From the NCBI GenBank assembly GCA_964569555.1, contig CAZMTT010000024.1, positions 1 to 16,359 of the forward strand: a DNA stretch of 16,359 nt, written 5' to 3'. Origin of the DNA: G020353235 sp964569555 (GTDB lineage Bacteria > Chloroflexota > Dehalococcoidia > Dehalococcoidales > JAUYDJ01). The position numbers and the translations under genes were made by a program. Shown here piece after piece: positions 1-7,594 of this stretch. Below the pieces are notes generated by a model. It did no database searches, had not been told where the DNA came from, and saw nothing but the letters and a program-made list of their open reading frames with translations. The first letter of the stretch is position 1. Each line of letters opens with the position of its first letter.

Positions 1-1
1 C

Positions 2-280
2 GACCGCAACGATATCGGCGGTGTCTCCACCCCCCTCCACCCCGATACCGGCAAGGCCCAGATATTCATCTATGATGCCTATCCCGGCGGTATTGGCATT
101 GCCGAAAAGGGCTTTAACTTAATCACCCCACTCTGGCAGGCTACCCTGAAGGCGATTGCCGAGTGCCCTTGCCTTGAGGGCTGCCCCAGTTGCATCCAGT
201 CACCCAAGTGTGGCAATAATAATAAACCCCTGGACAAGAAAGCCGCTTTAGTGCTGCTCCAGGGGTTAGTCAACCAGTGA
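2..280 (+). CDS. C-terminal end of DUF1998 / MrfA-type DEAD-box helicase (partial)
   Basis: An open frame enters from the left edge and ends at TGA 278-280, giving 92 residues of a C-terminus. It contains the segment YDAYPGGIGIAE followed by a cysteine cluster (CPCLEGCPSC, then KCGNNN). This is the signature of the zinc-binding C-terminal domain (DUF1998, also called MZB) of MrfA/YprA-like superfamily 2 helicases. Members characterised in Bacillus take part in DNA repair (mitomycin lesions). The helicase core lies outside the window, so assignment rests on the C-terminus alone. The next gene starts 28 bases downstream on the same strand with no room for a clear promoter, so read-through into the antiporter cluster is plausible. 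Confidence 0.85.
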   Translation, partial: DRNDIGGVSTPLHPDTGKAQIFIYDAYPGGIGIAEKGFNLITPLWQATLKAIAECPCLEGCPSCIQSPKCGNNNKPLDKKAALVLLQGLVNQ

Positions 281-308
281 CCGGTTGGGATAACTAACGG
301 AGGTTTAA

Positions 309-1502
309 TTGGCGGCAGAACAAGGCATACTGGCTTCCACCGAATTTCAGATGAGCCTGCTACTGTTTGTCGCTCTGGCGGGCTATCTCATTGCCTACCG
401 CATAAACCAGTCGGCCGTCGTCGGCATAATTTTAGCCGGTATAATCGTCGGTCCGAGCTTACTGGGGCTGGTCACCTATACCGACTTTGTGTCCACTCTG
501 GCCCACATCGGCGCCGTTGTTCTTCTCTTTACCATCGGGCTGGAATTTGAGATAAGAGAGATAATCAATCTCAAATACTTCTTTATTGCCCTGGTGGGGA
601 TTATTCTACCCTGGGCCGGCGGCTTTTTCCTGGCGGAGCTGTTTGGCTTTGATTATGCCGCTTCTATCTTTGTGGGCACCGCCCTGACCGCAACCAGTAT
701 CGCCATCACCGCCAATGTGCTCCGCGAGATGGACAAGCTGAGAAGCCCGGCGGGCAAAGCCATAATCGGTGCCGCCATAATCGATGACGTTCTCGCCCTC
801 TTTGCCCTCACCATCTCCGAGGAAATTGTCGCCCAGATAGTCTCGCCAACCATCATTCTTATCATGATAGCCAAGGCAGTGGTGTTCATCGCCGCCGCCA
901 TTTTCATCGGCAAGGCGGTTATCTGCAAGAGCCTGGTCAAAATAGACGCCACCAAGATAGCCCGCAAGTATCCTGAATCCGTCTTCATCTATGCTATGAT
1001 GATTGCCTTTCTCTACAGCATGGCTGCCGAGTTCGTCGGGCTATCTGCCATCGTCGGCTCATTTTTAGCCGGGGCTTGCTTCGCCGGCATCAAACTAAAG
1101 AGCGGTAAAATCTTCAAAGAGGGCGCCGAACACCTGCAAATTATCTTTGCCTCCATTTTCTTCATCTCCCTGGGAGTATTGATTGACCTCCACATAATCA
1201 CACTGCAACTCATCTGGTTTATTCTGGCTTTAACCGCGGTGGCCATGTTGACCAAGATTATCGGTTGCGGTCTGCCCGCCATATTAGGTAAGATGAATCG
1301 GAAAGACTCGCTGATTGTTGGTATCGGCATGGCGCCCCGAGGGGAAATAGCCATGATTGTCGCCCTGATTGGCTTCAGTAATAAGATAATCATGCAGGAC
1401 ACATATGCGGCTCTGGTCCTGATGAGCCTGTTGACAACGCTGATACCACCGCTTATCTTTAGAAATTGGTTGTTTAAGGAAACAAGACAGGAGAAATCAT
1501 GA
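309..1502 (+). CDS. CPA2-family cation/proton antiporter (Na+/H+ or K+/H+ exchanger)
   Basis: This is a 397-residue, highly hydrophobic protein with about 12 membrane segments, matching the Na_H_Exchanger fold of KefB/NapA-type antiporters. Visible motifs are GTALTATSIAIT (about residues 123-134) and the paired aspartates of AIIDDV (D159-D160) expected at the ion-binding site of CPA2 exchangers. It lacks the C-terminal NAD-binding RCK (TrkA-N) domain found in Kef proteins, so it is a stand-alone exchanger. The start is TTG 309, chosen because GGAGG at 299-303 sits five bases upstream and no ATG fits as well. Its stop overlaps the start of the Lgt-like gene (ATGA, 1499-1502), implying translational coupling. 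The transported ion cannot be read from sequence. Confidence 0.88.
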   Translation: MAAEQGILASTEFQMSLLLFVALAGYLIAYRINQSAVVGIILAGIIVGPSLLGLVTYTDFVSTLAHIGAVVLLFTIGLEFEIREIINLKYFFIALVGIILPWAGGFFLAELFGFDYAASIFVGTALTATSIAITANVLREMDKLRSPAGKAIIGAAIIDDVLALFALTISEEIVAQIVSPTIILIMIAKAVVFIAAAIFIGKAVICKSLVKIDATKIARKYPESVFIYAMMIAFLYSMAAEFVGLSAIVGSFLAGACFAGIKLKSGKIFKEGAEHLQIIFASIFFISLGVLIDLHIITLQLIWFILALTAVAMLTKIIGCGLPAILGKMNRKDSLIVGIGMAPRGEIAMIVALIGFSNKIIMQDTYAALVLMSLLTTLIPPLIFRNWLFKETRQEKS

Positions 1503-2308
1503 TAACGATTGACGCCCCCCTGGTCGCCTTTTTAAATGTGAGATGGTACGGCATCTTCGTTGCCCTTGGTGTATCCGCCCTGGTTCTATGGACACTGTGG
1601 GAGGTAAAGAAGGGCGCCAAAGTCTCCTATGATACGGTGATAACGGCAGCCCTGGTCGGCATTCCCTCCGGGGTGGTAGTATCCAAACTGCTCCACGTTA
1701 TTGACAATATCGTGATTGCCAAACTGCACCCCGAGCTTCTCCTGACCGGTCCGACATATATCATTGACTACACCCAGCACCCCGAGCTGATATTAAGCGG
1801 GCAAGGGCTGAGTATCTACGGTGCCGTGCTGGGCGCCGCCCTGGGTGTCTGGATTTACAGCAAGTTCAGCGACTTCCAGTTCGGTTACTTCACCGATGTG
1901 ATCACACCGGGCATTATATTAGCCCAGGCTATCGGTAGAATCGGCTGCACCCTTAACGGCTGCTGCTACGGCATAGCCTGCTCTCTGCCCTGGGGGATAG
2001 ACTATGGCTTCGGCCCGGTGCACCCCACCCAGATTTATGAGATTATCTTCCTGCTGATAATGTTTGTCGGCCTCCTCAAACTCAGGGGGCGGCTGGAGCC
2101 GTCCGGCTCAATCTTTCTGGTTTACCTCAGCCTGTACTCACTGTGGCGGATTGGCCTTGATTTCATACGGGAGGGAACACCCTTCCTCTTTGGGCTGCAC
2201 CAGGCACAGGTGATTGCCATCATCGTCCTGGCCATTGCCGTCTCCCGGCTGGCTTACCGCACCCACTGGGTGCCGCGGGAAAGCCGGGCTGATTCGGAGA
2301 CAGAATAA
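1499..2308 (+). CDS. lgt: Prolipoprotein diacylglyceryl transferase-like membrane protein (Lgt family)
   Basis: Lgt moves diacylglycerol from phosphatidylglycerol to the lipobox cysteine of prolipoproteins at the cytoplasmic membrane. This 269-residue protein has several membrane helices, the Lgt landmark HPTQIYE (about residues 175-181), the GR core IGRIGCTLNGCCYG (R147, matching E. coli R143), and a C-terminal DFIREG arginine in the place of E. coli R239. It is a variant form. Aligned by eye, the position of E. coli H103 is Y107 (LSIYGAVLG) and that of E151 is C155. Similar GCCYG versions are, to my recollection, widespread and annotated as Lgt, so activity is likely but not certain. ATG 1499 overlaps the antiporter stop; GGAG lies just upstream in acaggagaaatcATG. 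Confidence 0.82.
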   Translation: MITIDAPLVAFLNVRWYGIFVALGVSALVLWTLWEVKKGAKVSYDTVITAALVGIPSGVVVSKLLHVIDNIVIAKLHPELLLTGPTYIIDYTQHPELILSGQGLSIYGAVLGAALGVWIYSKFSDFQFGYFTDVITPGIILAQAIGRIGCTLNGCCYGIACSLPWGIDYGFGPVHPTQIYEIIFLLIMFVGLLKLRGRLEPSGSIFLVYLSLYSLWRIGLDFIREGTPFLFGLHQAQVIAIIVLAIAVSRLAYRTHWVPRESRADSETE

Positions 2309-2333
2309 AAATATATACTTCAAGAGAGACACC

Positions 2334-3404
2334 TTGAAACGATTGTTCACACCTAGAATTCGGATTATTATTGCCGGGCTCATTTTTGGAGTCCTGGCAG
2401 CGCTGATGACCAACTGGGGCAACCCGCCCAACATGGGTATCTGCGTTGCCTGTTTCCTCCGTGATGTTGCCGGTGCGCTCGGACTGCACCGGGCTGCGGT
2501 AGTCCAATACCTCCGTCCCGAAATTATCGGCTTCCTGCTGGGTGCTTTTATTACCGCCTACGCCTTCGGTGAATTCCGCTCCCGGGGTGGTGCCTCACCC
2601 CTGGTCCGCTTTATTCTGGGCGCCCTGGTTATGATTGGTGCCCTAGTCTTTCTGGGCTGCCCGATTCGCATGATGCTGCGCATCGCCGGCGGCGACCTCA
2701 ACGGCATGGTCGCCCTGGCCGGATTAATCGCCGGGGTACTGGCCGGCATTCTCTTCCTGAAAAGAGGCTTTAACCTGGGGCGCGCCACCAGGATGCACCC
2801 CCTGGTCGGCTGGATTATGCCCGCCCTGATGCTGGGGCTGCTGCTGCTGGCCGTCTTCAAGCCCGGCTTTATCTTTGCCAGCGAGACAGGCCCGGGGGCA
2901 ATGTACGCCCCGCTGGCCGTTTCACTGGTCATCGGGCTGGCGGTCGGCTTTCTCGCCCAGAGGACCAGAATGTGCTTCGTCGGTGCCTGGCGCGATGTCT
3001 TTCTGGTCAGGGACTTCTACCTCCTCAGCGGGGTAATCGCCTTCTTCATTGCCGCTTTAGTGACCAATTATGTGGTCGGTAATTTCGGTGCCGCTGGCAT
3101 CTACCACTGGGGCTTTACCAGCCAGCCGGTAGCCCATGATAATCACCTCTGGAACTTCCTCGGTATGGGCCTGCTCGGTCTGGCGGCGACGCTAATCGGC
3201 GGCTGCCCGCTACGTAATCTGATACTCGCCGGGGAGGGCGATACCGATGCCGGGGTTACTGTATTGGGTTTTCTGGCCGGGGCAGCCATTGCCCATAACT
3301 TTCTCCTCGCCTCAAGCCCGAATGGCACCGGCGCCTGGGGTCCAGTGGCGGTTATTATCGGGCTGGTCTTCTGTGTGGTAATCGGCCTGGTAATGAGAGA
3401 GTAA
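2334..3404 (+). CDS. yedE: YedE-like membrane transporter (YeeE/YedE family, selenium/sulfur metabolism)
   Basis: This hydrophobic protein (356 residues from the start used here) belongs to the YeeE/YedE family of sulfur-compound transporters. The pattern fits the subgroup named YedE-related selenium metabolism membrane protein: NMGICVACFLRDVAGALGLH (residues 33-52), LGCPIRMMLRIAGGDLNG (about 108-124) and a second-half echo GGCPLRNLILAGEGDTDAG. The repeated GGCP/LGCP cysteines line the transport path in YeeE, where thiosulfate is carried. An ATG exists at 2214, but it lies far inside lgt and would add 40 residues unlike the family. TTG 2334, 25 bases after the lgt stop and just before KRLFTPRIRIIIAG, is preferred despite a weak Shine-Dalgarno (gagag). 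The substrate (selenium or sulfur species) is inferred from family and neighbours. Confidence 0.85.
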   Translation: MKRLFTPRIRIIIAGLIFGVLAALMTNWGNPPNMGICVACFLRDVAGALGLHRAAVVQYLRPEIIGFLLGAFITAYAFGEFRSRGGASPLVRFILGALVMIGALVFLGCPIRMMLRIAGGDLNGMVALAGLIAGVLAGILFLKRGFNLGRATRMHPLVGWIMPALMLGLLLLAVFKPGFIFASETGPGAMYAPLAVSLVIGLAVGFLAQRTRMCFVGAWRDVFLVRDFYLLSGVIAFFIAALVTNYVVGNFGAAGIYHWGFTSQPVAHDNHLWNFLGMGLLGLAATLIGGCPLRNLILAGEGDTDAGVTVLGFLAGAAIAHNFLLASSPNGTGAWGPVAVIIGLVFCVVIGLVMRE

Positions 3405-3417
3405 TCAGGAGTTAGCT

Positions 3418-3954
3418 ATGCCCTTTTTGAAAAAGAAGGCAAGTTTTGCCGGTGACGGGCTGGTGCTTTTCATGGATGTCCATGATGCCATGCAGGCAGA
3501 GAAAGCCCTCAGCCGGGCCGGCTATCTGGTCAAGCTGGTGGCACCGCCACCCGAGCTGCGCAAGGGCTGCGACCTGGCGGTAGCCATAAATCTGGTGGCG
3601 CAGCCCGGTATTGAGCGTGTTCTCAGGGAAAAAGAGGTCGGCTATGTCAGGGTAACCCCGCTGAAAGCGGGCACCGAGGGAATACTGGAAATCGTCAAAG
3701 TAACCGATTTCGGCGACTGGATAATGGTCAAGGCAGCCAATATGAAGCTCACCTACGATAAGAAAAGCGGCGTCATCGTCAATACCTCCGGCGGTGGCTG
3801 CCCCGATATTCCTCAGCTGCATGCCGAGCTGATTGATAAAAAGCTTAACGAAGCGCCCAGGCCGAGGGATATCGGCTTCACCCTGTGTGCTTTGATGCTG
3901 GACCGCGCCCTGGAGGAGTGCCTCAGCCTCTGGAGGGGAGACAAAACACAATGA
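3418..3954 (+). CDS. DUF3343 (putative Se/S carrier-like) protein with extra C-terminal domain
   Basis: The first ~70 residues match the DUF3343 family, described as a putative selenium/sulfur carrier: LVLFMDVHDAMQAEKALSRAG, then KGCDLAVAI with the family's conserved cysteine (C51). Typical DUF3343 proteins are about 80-90 residues. This one is 178 and continues into a second conserved-looking segment with SGGGCPDIPQLHAEL (C128), FTLCALMLDRALEEC (C157, C168) and a short beta-rich stretch; I do not recognise this second domain. ATG 3418 follows AGGAG (3407-3411) and lies 13 bases after yedE. The stop overlaps the start of the kinase-like gene (ATGA 3951-3954). The location between a YedE and a TusA homolog supports a sulfur/selenium role by context only. 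Confidence 0.72.
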   Translation: MPFLKKKASFAGDGLVLFMDVHDAMQAEKALSRAGYLVKLVAPPPELRKGCDLAVAINLVAQPGIERVLREKEVGYVRVTPLKAGTEGILEIVKVTDFGDWIMVKAANMKLTYDKKSGVIVNTSGGGCPDIPQLHAELIDKKLNEAPRPRDIGFTLCALMLDRALEECLSLWRGDKTQ

Positions 3955-4823
3955 TGCTCATTGCCGGGACCGTTCCCGCTAAAGAACTGCCCCTGACCCT
4001 GACCACGGCCAGGCTAGAAGATGAATCCCTGGTTGTTGACGGTCAGCTCATTCCCTGTACCCAGGGAACTACGGCTACTATCAGCGCCGCTCTGGCCACC
4101 ACTAGCTATCTGGGATTGGACGCCCCCCAAATACTGCTCGCCGGAGATATTGGACAGGGCAAGGGCAGCCGCCAGATTTATGAGTACCTCATTGAGCATG
4201 TCGCCGAGCTTTCTCCTGAAGTACTGGTGCTGCACTACTGGCTGCCCGACATGGCGCAGACAAAAAGACTCTGTGAAGCGGTTAACAAGTGCCCGCGCCG
4301 ACCGCTAATGATTGCGGATGCGGCCTCAATGTACTCGGCTAAAGCCACCGGGCTGGCCAGCCAATTTGACATCTTCACCCCGGATGCCACCGAGATGGCA
4401 TTTCTGGCCGACCCCGAGGTTACCCACCCCGCCTATATCAACCGTCATCTGTTTGATACCGACATCACCCGGACACCGAGGCTGGCTGAGGCGGCCTACC
4501 ACGATAACAGCGCCGCCCGGCTACTGCTGGTCAAGGGCGCCATTGATTATATTATCAATGACGGCAACATCGTGGCTACCATCACTGAGCCCGATATACC
4601 AGCGCTGGAAGCCATCGGTGGTACCGGCGATACCATCACCGGACTGGTAGCCGCCCTTGCCTATGCCGGGCTGGAACCTGCCCAGGCCGCCATCATCGCC
4701 GCCAGAGCCAACCGCAGCGCCGGGCAGCTGGCTAAAGTAACCCCGGCGACTAAAGTAAGGCAGGTTATTGCCCGGTATCCCAGCGTGTTCCGGGAATATC
4801 TATGTCAAAAGGGTAGCACCTAG
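3951..4823 (+). CDS. Ribokinase-superfamily protein, NnrD (NAD(P)H-hydrate dehydratase)-like
   Basis: This 290-residue protein has the ribokinase-like fold typical of the YjeF C-terminal / NnrD group. It shows TPDATEMAFL (about 143-152, the NnrD TPxxxEMxxL segment), LLVKGAIDYI (192-201) and the nucleotide/active-site motif GGTGDTITG (223-231) with the catalytic-base aspartate D227. NnrD repairs hydrated NAD(P)H using ADP or ATP. However, there is no YjeF N-terminal epimerase domain, and the position inside a sulfur/selenium-type cluster suggests a specialised paralog, possibly a kinase of a small metabolite. An upstream in-frame ATG exists at 3885 but lies inside the DUF3343 gene. ATG 3951, overlapping its stop and preceded by GGAGGGGAG (3932-3940), is the likely start. 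Substrate unknown. Confidence 0.75.
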   Translation: MMLIAGTVPAKELPLTLTTARLEDESLVVDGQLIPCTQGTTATISAALATTSYLGLDAPQILLAGDIGQGKGSRQIYEYLIEHVAELSPEVLVLHYWLPDMAQTKRLCEAVNKCPRRPLMIADAASMYSAKATGLASQFDIFTPDATEMAFLADPEVTHPAYINRHLFDTDITRTPRLAEAAYHDNSAARLLLVKGAIDYIINDGNIVATITEPDIPALEAIGGTGDTITGLVAALAYAGLEPAQAAIIAARANRSAGQLAKVTPATKVRQVIARYPSVFREYLCQKGST

Positions 4824-4838
4824 TACTGGAAGGAGTAA

Positions 4839-5060
4839 ATGGTGATTGAAGTGGATGTGCGGGGCTTTTCCTGCCCCATTCCGGTGGTCAGAACCAAGCA
4901 AGCCATGGAGGCAAACCCGAAAGAGGTGCTGACGGTGCTGGTGGAAACCGCCGTCTCCAGAGAGAATGTATCCCGCCTCGCTGAGAGCAAAGGCTATTCC
5001 GTAAAAGCAACCGAAACCGGCGGAGAGTACCGTCTGGTACTCACCCCACCCGGTAAATAA
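4839..5060 (+). CDS. TusA/SirA-family sulfur (or selenium) carrier protein
   Basis: This is a complete 73-residue TusA-like domain. The signature RGFSCPIPVVRTKQAM holds the reactive cysteine C12 in the CPxP motif, which carries a persulfide in TusA. YedF of selenium-using bacteria has the same domain at its N-terminus followed by a DsrE-like half; that second half is absent here, so this is a single-domain protein. It is the last gene of the 309-5060 cluster, 15 bases after the kinase-like gene. ATG 4839 lies only three bases from AGGAG (4831-4835). GTG 4842 would have a better spacing and removes one residue, so the start is uncertain by one codon. A role of passing sulfur or selenium to the neighbouring DUF3343 protein is inference. 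Confidence 0.85.
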   Translation: MVIEVDVRGFSCPIPVVRTKQAMEANPKEVLTVLVETAVSRENVSRLAESKGYSVKATETGGEYRLVLTPPGK

Positions 5061-5082
5061 TAAGGACAGAGCCAGCCCTTAT
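5060..5082 (-). terminator. Possible weak terminator between convergent genes
   Basis: ATAAGG (5060-5065) and CCTTAT (5077-5082) form a 6-bp stem with an 11-base loop, followed on the minus strand by TATTTA. It lies between the convergent ends of the TusA-like gene and the DUF5661-like gene. The stem is AT-rich and short, so termination is only possible, not established. Confidence 0.3.
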
Positions 5083-5087
5083 CCCCG

Positions 5088-5351
5088 TTACTTGCCCGCC
5101 TCGGCTTCCTGCTCCATCTCGTACAGTCTGGTGTAATAGTCAGCAAATTCATTGAGATGCGCCAGGGCAATCTTGCCGGTCATTATCGGGTCATCGCTGG
5201 TCACATTGGTGTGCGGGTCAACCAGCCCGTGCTCCAGCTCAACATCCATACCCATCCTGAACTGCTCGACATCAAACTGGCTCCAATCAATGCCCAGAGC
5301 TTCCCCCACTTTTTTAGCTTCCTCGGCGGTGAAGTGCTTTTCGCCTCCCAT
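5088..5351 (-). CDS. Small conserved hypothetical protein (DUF5661-like)
   Basis: This 87-residue acidic soluble protein has an all-helical look. The central segment FDVEQFRMGMDVELEHG, then TNVTSDDPIMTGKIALAHL and EFADYYTRL, matches the DUF5661 family as I recall it; the function of that family is unknown to me. ATG 5351 is supported by AGGAGG five bases upstream on the minus strand. It is the third gene of a minus-strand operon after the RNase and LOG genes, 34 bases below the LOG stop. No signal peptide or membrane segment is visible. Confidence 0.75.
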   Translation of the reverse strand: MGGEKHFTAEEAKKVGEALGIDWSQFDVEQFRMGMDVELEHGLVDPHTNVTSDDPIMTGKIALAHLNEFADYYTRLYEMEQEAEAGK

Positions 5352-5385
5352 ATCAACCTCCTGAAAAATATTCCAGTAGTTAATC

Positions 5386-6069
5386 TCACCTGACCAGTGC
5401 CTTCCGGCCCACTACCTCCTGCTTCTGGTACCACTTCTGGACGGCCTCGATAACCTCACCCGGCTGGTCGCAGACCCGGAGCAGGTCAAGGTCCTCCTCG
5501 GAAATATAACCTTTAGCCAGGGTGCAATTCCTGAGCCAGTCCAGGAACCCCTCCCAGTATTGGCCATCAAACAATACCACCGGAAATGGTTTTATCTTAT
5601 GGGTCTGCATCAGGGTTAATAACTCGGTTACCTCATCAAGGGTGCCCAGCCCACCCGGCATGATGACAAAGGCAGCGGCATACTTCACCAGCATGATTTT
5701 GCGGACAAAGAAGTGATGAAAGGTCACTGAGTGGGTGGCGTAGGCATTGGCCGGCTGCTGCTCGGGTAGCTCAATATTCAGCCCCACTGAAGTAACCCCG
5801 GCTTCACAGGCACCCCGGTTGGCTGCCTCCATAACCCCGGGACCACCCCCGGTAATGATGGAAAAGCCCATCTGGCCCAGCCCTCGGGCAATTTCCTGAG
5901 TCTGCTTATACAGCTCATCACCCTCTTTGACCCGAGCCGAACCGTATATGCTTACCGCCGGTTCAATACCGGCGAGTTCGTCAAAACCCTCCACCAGTTC
6001 CCCGATGATACGAAACATGCGCCAGGACTCTTCCTTGGCTAACTCATTTATCTCATATCCGTACCGCAT
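5386..6069 (-). CDS. LOG-family protein (TIGR00730-type nucleoside 5'-monophosphate phosphoribohydrolase)
   Basis: This 227-residue protein has a Rossmann-like fold with both LOG motifs: GGGPGVMEAANRG (74-86) and PGGLGTLDE (138-146, catalytic glutamate E146). LOG enzymes split cytokinin riboside monophosphates, or more generally purine nucleoside monophosphates such as AMP, into base and ribose 5-phosphate. In bacteria the usual role is probably nucleotide salvage. The start ATG at 6067-6069 follows GGGGAGG with a five-base spacer. It lies 39 bases downstream of the RNase gene and shares its orientation, so RNA turnover and nucleotide salvage may be co-expressed (inference). The physiological substrate cannot be told from sequence. 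Confidence 0.88.
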   Translation of the reverse strand: MRYGYEINELAKEESWRMFRIIGELVEGFDELAGIEPAVSIYGSARVKEGDELYKQTQEIARGLGQMGFSIITGGGPGVMEAANRGACEAGVTSVGLNIELPEQQPANAYATHSVTFHHFFVRKIMLVKYAAAFVIMPGGLGTLDEVTELLTLMQTHKIKPFPVVLFDGQYWEGFLDWLRNCTLAKGYISEEDLDLLRVCDQPGEVIEAVQKWYQKQEVVGRKALVR

Positions 6070-6108
6070 ATTGACCTCCCCAAAGATATTAACTGCTTTA
6101 ATACCTGA

Positions 6109-7515
6109 CTAATCGAGCTGGACCTCAGTCCGGTACGCAGGCACTGATATTTCCCAGCCCTTTTTCTCCCTCAGGAAATTAGCGAACTTCTCCGCCACCT
6201 CAGGCTCCCCGTGGGTCACGAAAAGGTGCTTGGGCGGCTTTTTCAGTCCGGAAAGCCACCTGAAGAGCTCGCTCTGGTCAGCGTGGGCGGAAAAACCGCT
6301 TATCTGGGCGATTCTCGCCTTGACCGAGTGCGGCTGCCCCAGTATCCTGACCTCTTTGTTACCATCGACAATCTGCCTCCCCAGAGTGCCCACCGCCTGA
6401 TAGCCCACGAAGAGAATAGTACTCTCCGGTCGAGTGATATTCCGCACCAGGTGGTACTTTATCCGCCCGCCGGTGCACATTCCGGAGCCGGCAATTATCA
6501 TCACCGAACCGGTGATGTGGTTTATTGCCTTCGATTCATCTACCGTCCTGACCATACTCAGACCGGGGAAGCTAAAGGGAGAATTACCCTTTTTGATAAG
6601 CTCAAGCGTCTCTTTATCAAAAAGCTCCGGGTGATGCTGGAATACCTCGGTAAGGCTTACCGCCATAGGGCTGTCCAGGAAAACCATCATGTGCCGGATA
6701 GTGTCCTTATAGAGCAGCTGGTTCAGGTAGTAGAGGACTTCCTGAGAGCGCTCCAGGGCAAAGCTGGGGACGACTATGTTTCCGCCCGCTTCCCGGGTAG
6801 CGTTGATTACCTCAGCCAGCTGGCCGGCTATTTCTCCCGAGCCCTCGTGCAATCTATCGCCATAGGTGGACTCCACCACCACGTAATCCGCCTCATCAAA
6901 AAGGGTCGGGTCACACAGTATCGGCTTCTGCCAGCGCCCGGCATCCCCCGAGAAGAGAATTGACCGCCTGGCGCCATTTTTACTCACCACCACCTTTATC
7001 ATGGCCGAACCGAGCACATGACCGGCATCGTGGAAGGTGGCGCTAACCCCGCCCCCCAGGTCAACCGGCTCACCATAGCGGGCCGGCGCAAACAGCGGGA
7101 AAGAAGCCTGGGCATCCTCGGTGGTATAGAGGGGAATTTCAGGGTAGGGACCCTTTCTGCCCTCACGCTCGTGTCTCTTTTTCTTGAATTCGGCGTCTTC
7201 CTGCTGGATTTTGGCCGAATCCATCAGCATTATCTCGGCAATCTCGGCGGTGGCTGGCGTGCCGTAAATTTTTCCCTTAAATCCCTCGCGCACCAGCTTC
7301 GGCAACAGCCCGCAATGGTCAAGGTGGGCATGGGTCAGCAGCACCGCGTCCAGTGTCGCCGGCGGCACCACAAAAGGCGCCCAGTTTCTCTCTCTAAACT
7401 CCCTCTCCTGGTAGAGCCCACAGTCCACCAGAAACCTAACGCCACCCGCCTCCACCAGATAGCGGGAGCCGGTGACATTTTGAGCGGCACCCAGAAAACT
7501 CAGCTTAATAGGCAC
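6109..7515 (-). CDS. Beta-CASP metallo-beta-lactamase ribonuclease (RNA-processing exo/endonuclease family)
   Basis: This 468-residue protein carries the metallo-beta-lactamase core and beta-CASP insert of the CPSF73/TTHA0252-type RNases. Motif II is THAHLDHCG (H62, H64, D66, H67), followed by DAGHVLGSAMI, FSGDAGRW and VESTYGDRLH. The beta-CASP motifs B (SGMCTGGRIKYHL) and C (LFVTHGEP) come after, with SGFSAHADQSEL between them. It lacks the C-terminal domain of RNase J and the KH domains of archaeal CPSF homologs, fitting the compact bacterial group. It probably binds two zinc ions and degrades or trims RNA in the cytoplasm. GTG 7515 is chosen because AGGAGG lies eight bases upstream and the protein then starts MPIKLSFLGAAQNVTGS, as the family does. 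First gene of the operon with the LOG and DUF5661-like genes. Confidence 0.9.
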   Translation of the reverse strand: MPIKLSFLGAAQNVTGSRYLVEAGGVRFLVDCGLYQEREFRERNWAPFVVPPATLDAVLLTHAHLDHCGLLPKLVREGFKGKIYGTPATAEIAEIMLMDSAKIQQEDAEFKKKRHEREGRKGPYPEIPLYTTEDAQASFPLFAPARYGEPVDLGGGVSATFHDAGHVLGSAMIKVVVSKNGARRSILFSGDAGRWQKPILCDPTLFDEADYVVVESTYGDRLHEGSGEIAGQLAEVINATREAGGNIVVPSFALERSQEVLYYLNQLLYKDTIRHMMVFLDSPMAVSLTEVFQHHPELFDKETLELIKKGNSPFSFPGLSMVRTVDESKAINHITGSVMIIAGSGMCTGGRIKYHLVRNITRPESTILFVGYQAVGTLGRQIVDGNKEVRILGQPHSVKARIAQISGFSAHADQSELFRWLSGLKKPPKHLFVTHGEPEVAEKFANFLREKKGWEISVPAYRTEVQLD

Positions 7516-7537
7516 GGTTTTTACCTCCTGAACTCCG

Positions 7538-7555
7538 GGCTGACTCGCGTCAGCC
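7538..7555 (-). promoter_or_regulatory. Hairpin in the 5' leader of the beta-CASP RNase mRNA
   Basis: GGCTGAC-TCGC-GTCAGCC is a perfect 7-bp inverted repeat with a four-base loop. It lies in the predicted untranslated leader about 10 bases upstream of the AGGAGG site (7523-7528 on the plus strand). No U-tract follows, so it is not a simple terminator. It may shield the leader or be a self-cleavage site for the encoded RNase; that role is inference. Confidence 0.45.
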
Positions 7556-7594
7556 GACTTAAGAATATCAAGCAGAAACTCTTGCTATCTATAA

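Noticed and set aside
653..1402. Minus-strand frames of 111 and 129 residues opposite the antiporter
   Set aside because: Both mirror the hydrophobic codons of the antiporter gene and show no domain or ribosome-binding site.
2214..2333. YedE starting at ATG 2214
   Set aside because: This would place 40 residues inside the lgt gene in another frame with no family resemblance; TTG 2334 begins the conserved protein.
6211..6963. 250-residue plus-strand open frame opposite the RNase gene
   Set aside because: It lies entirely antisense to a well-supported beta-CASP gene, has no recognisable domain, and its composition is that of a shadow frame in a GC-rich gene.
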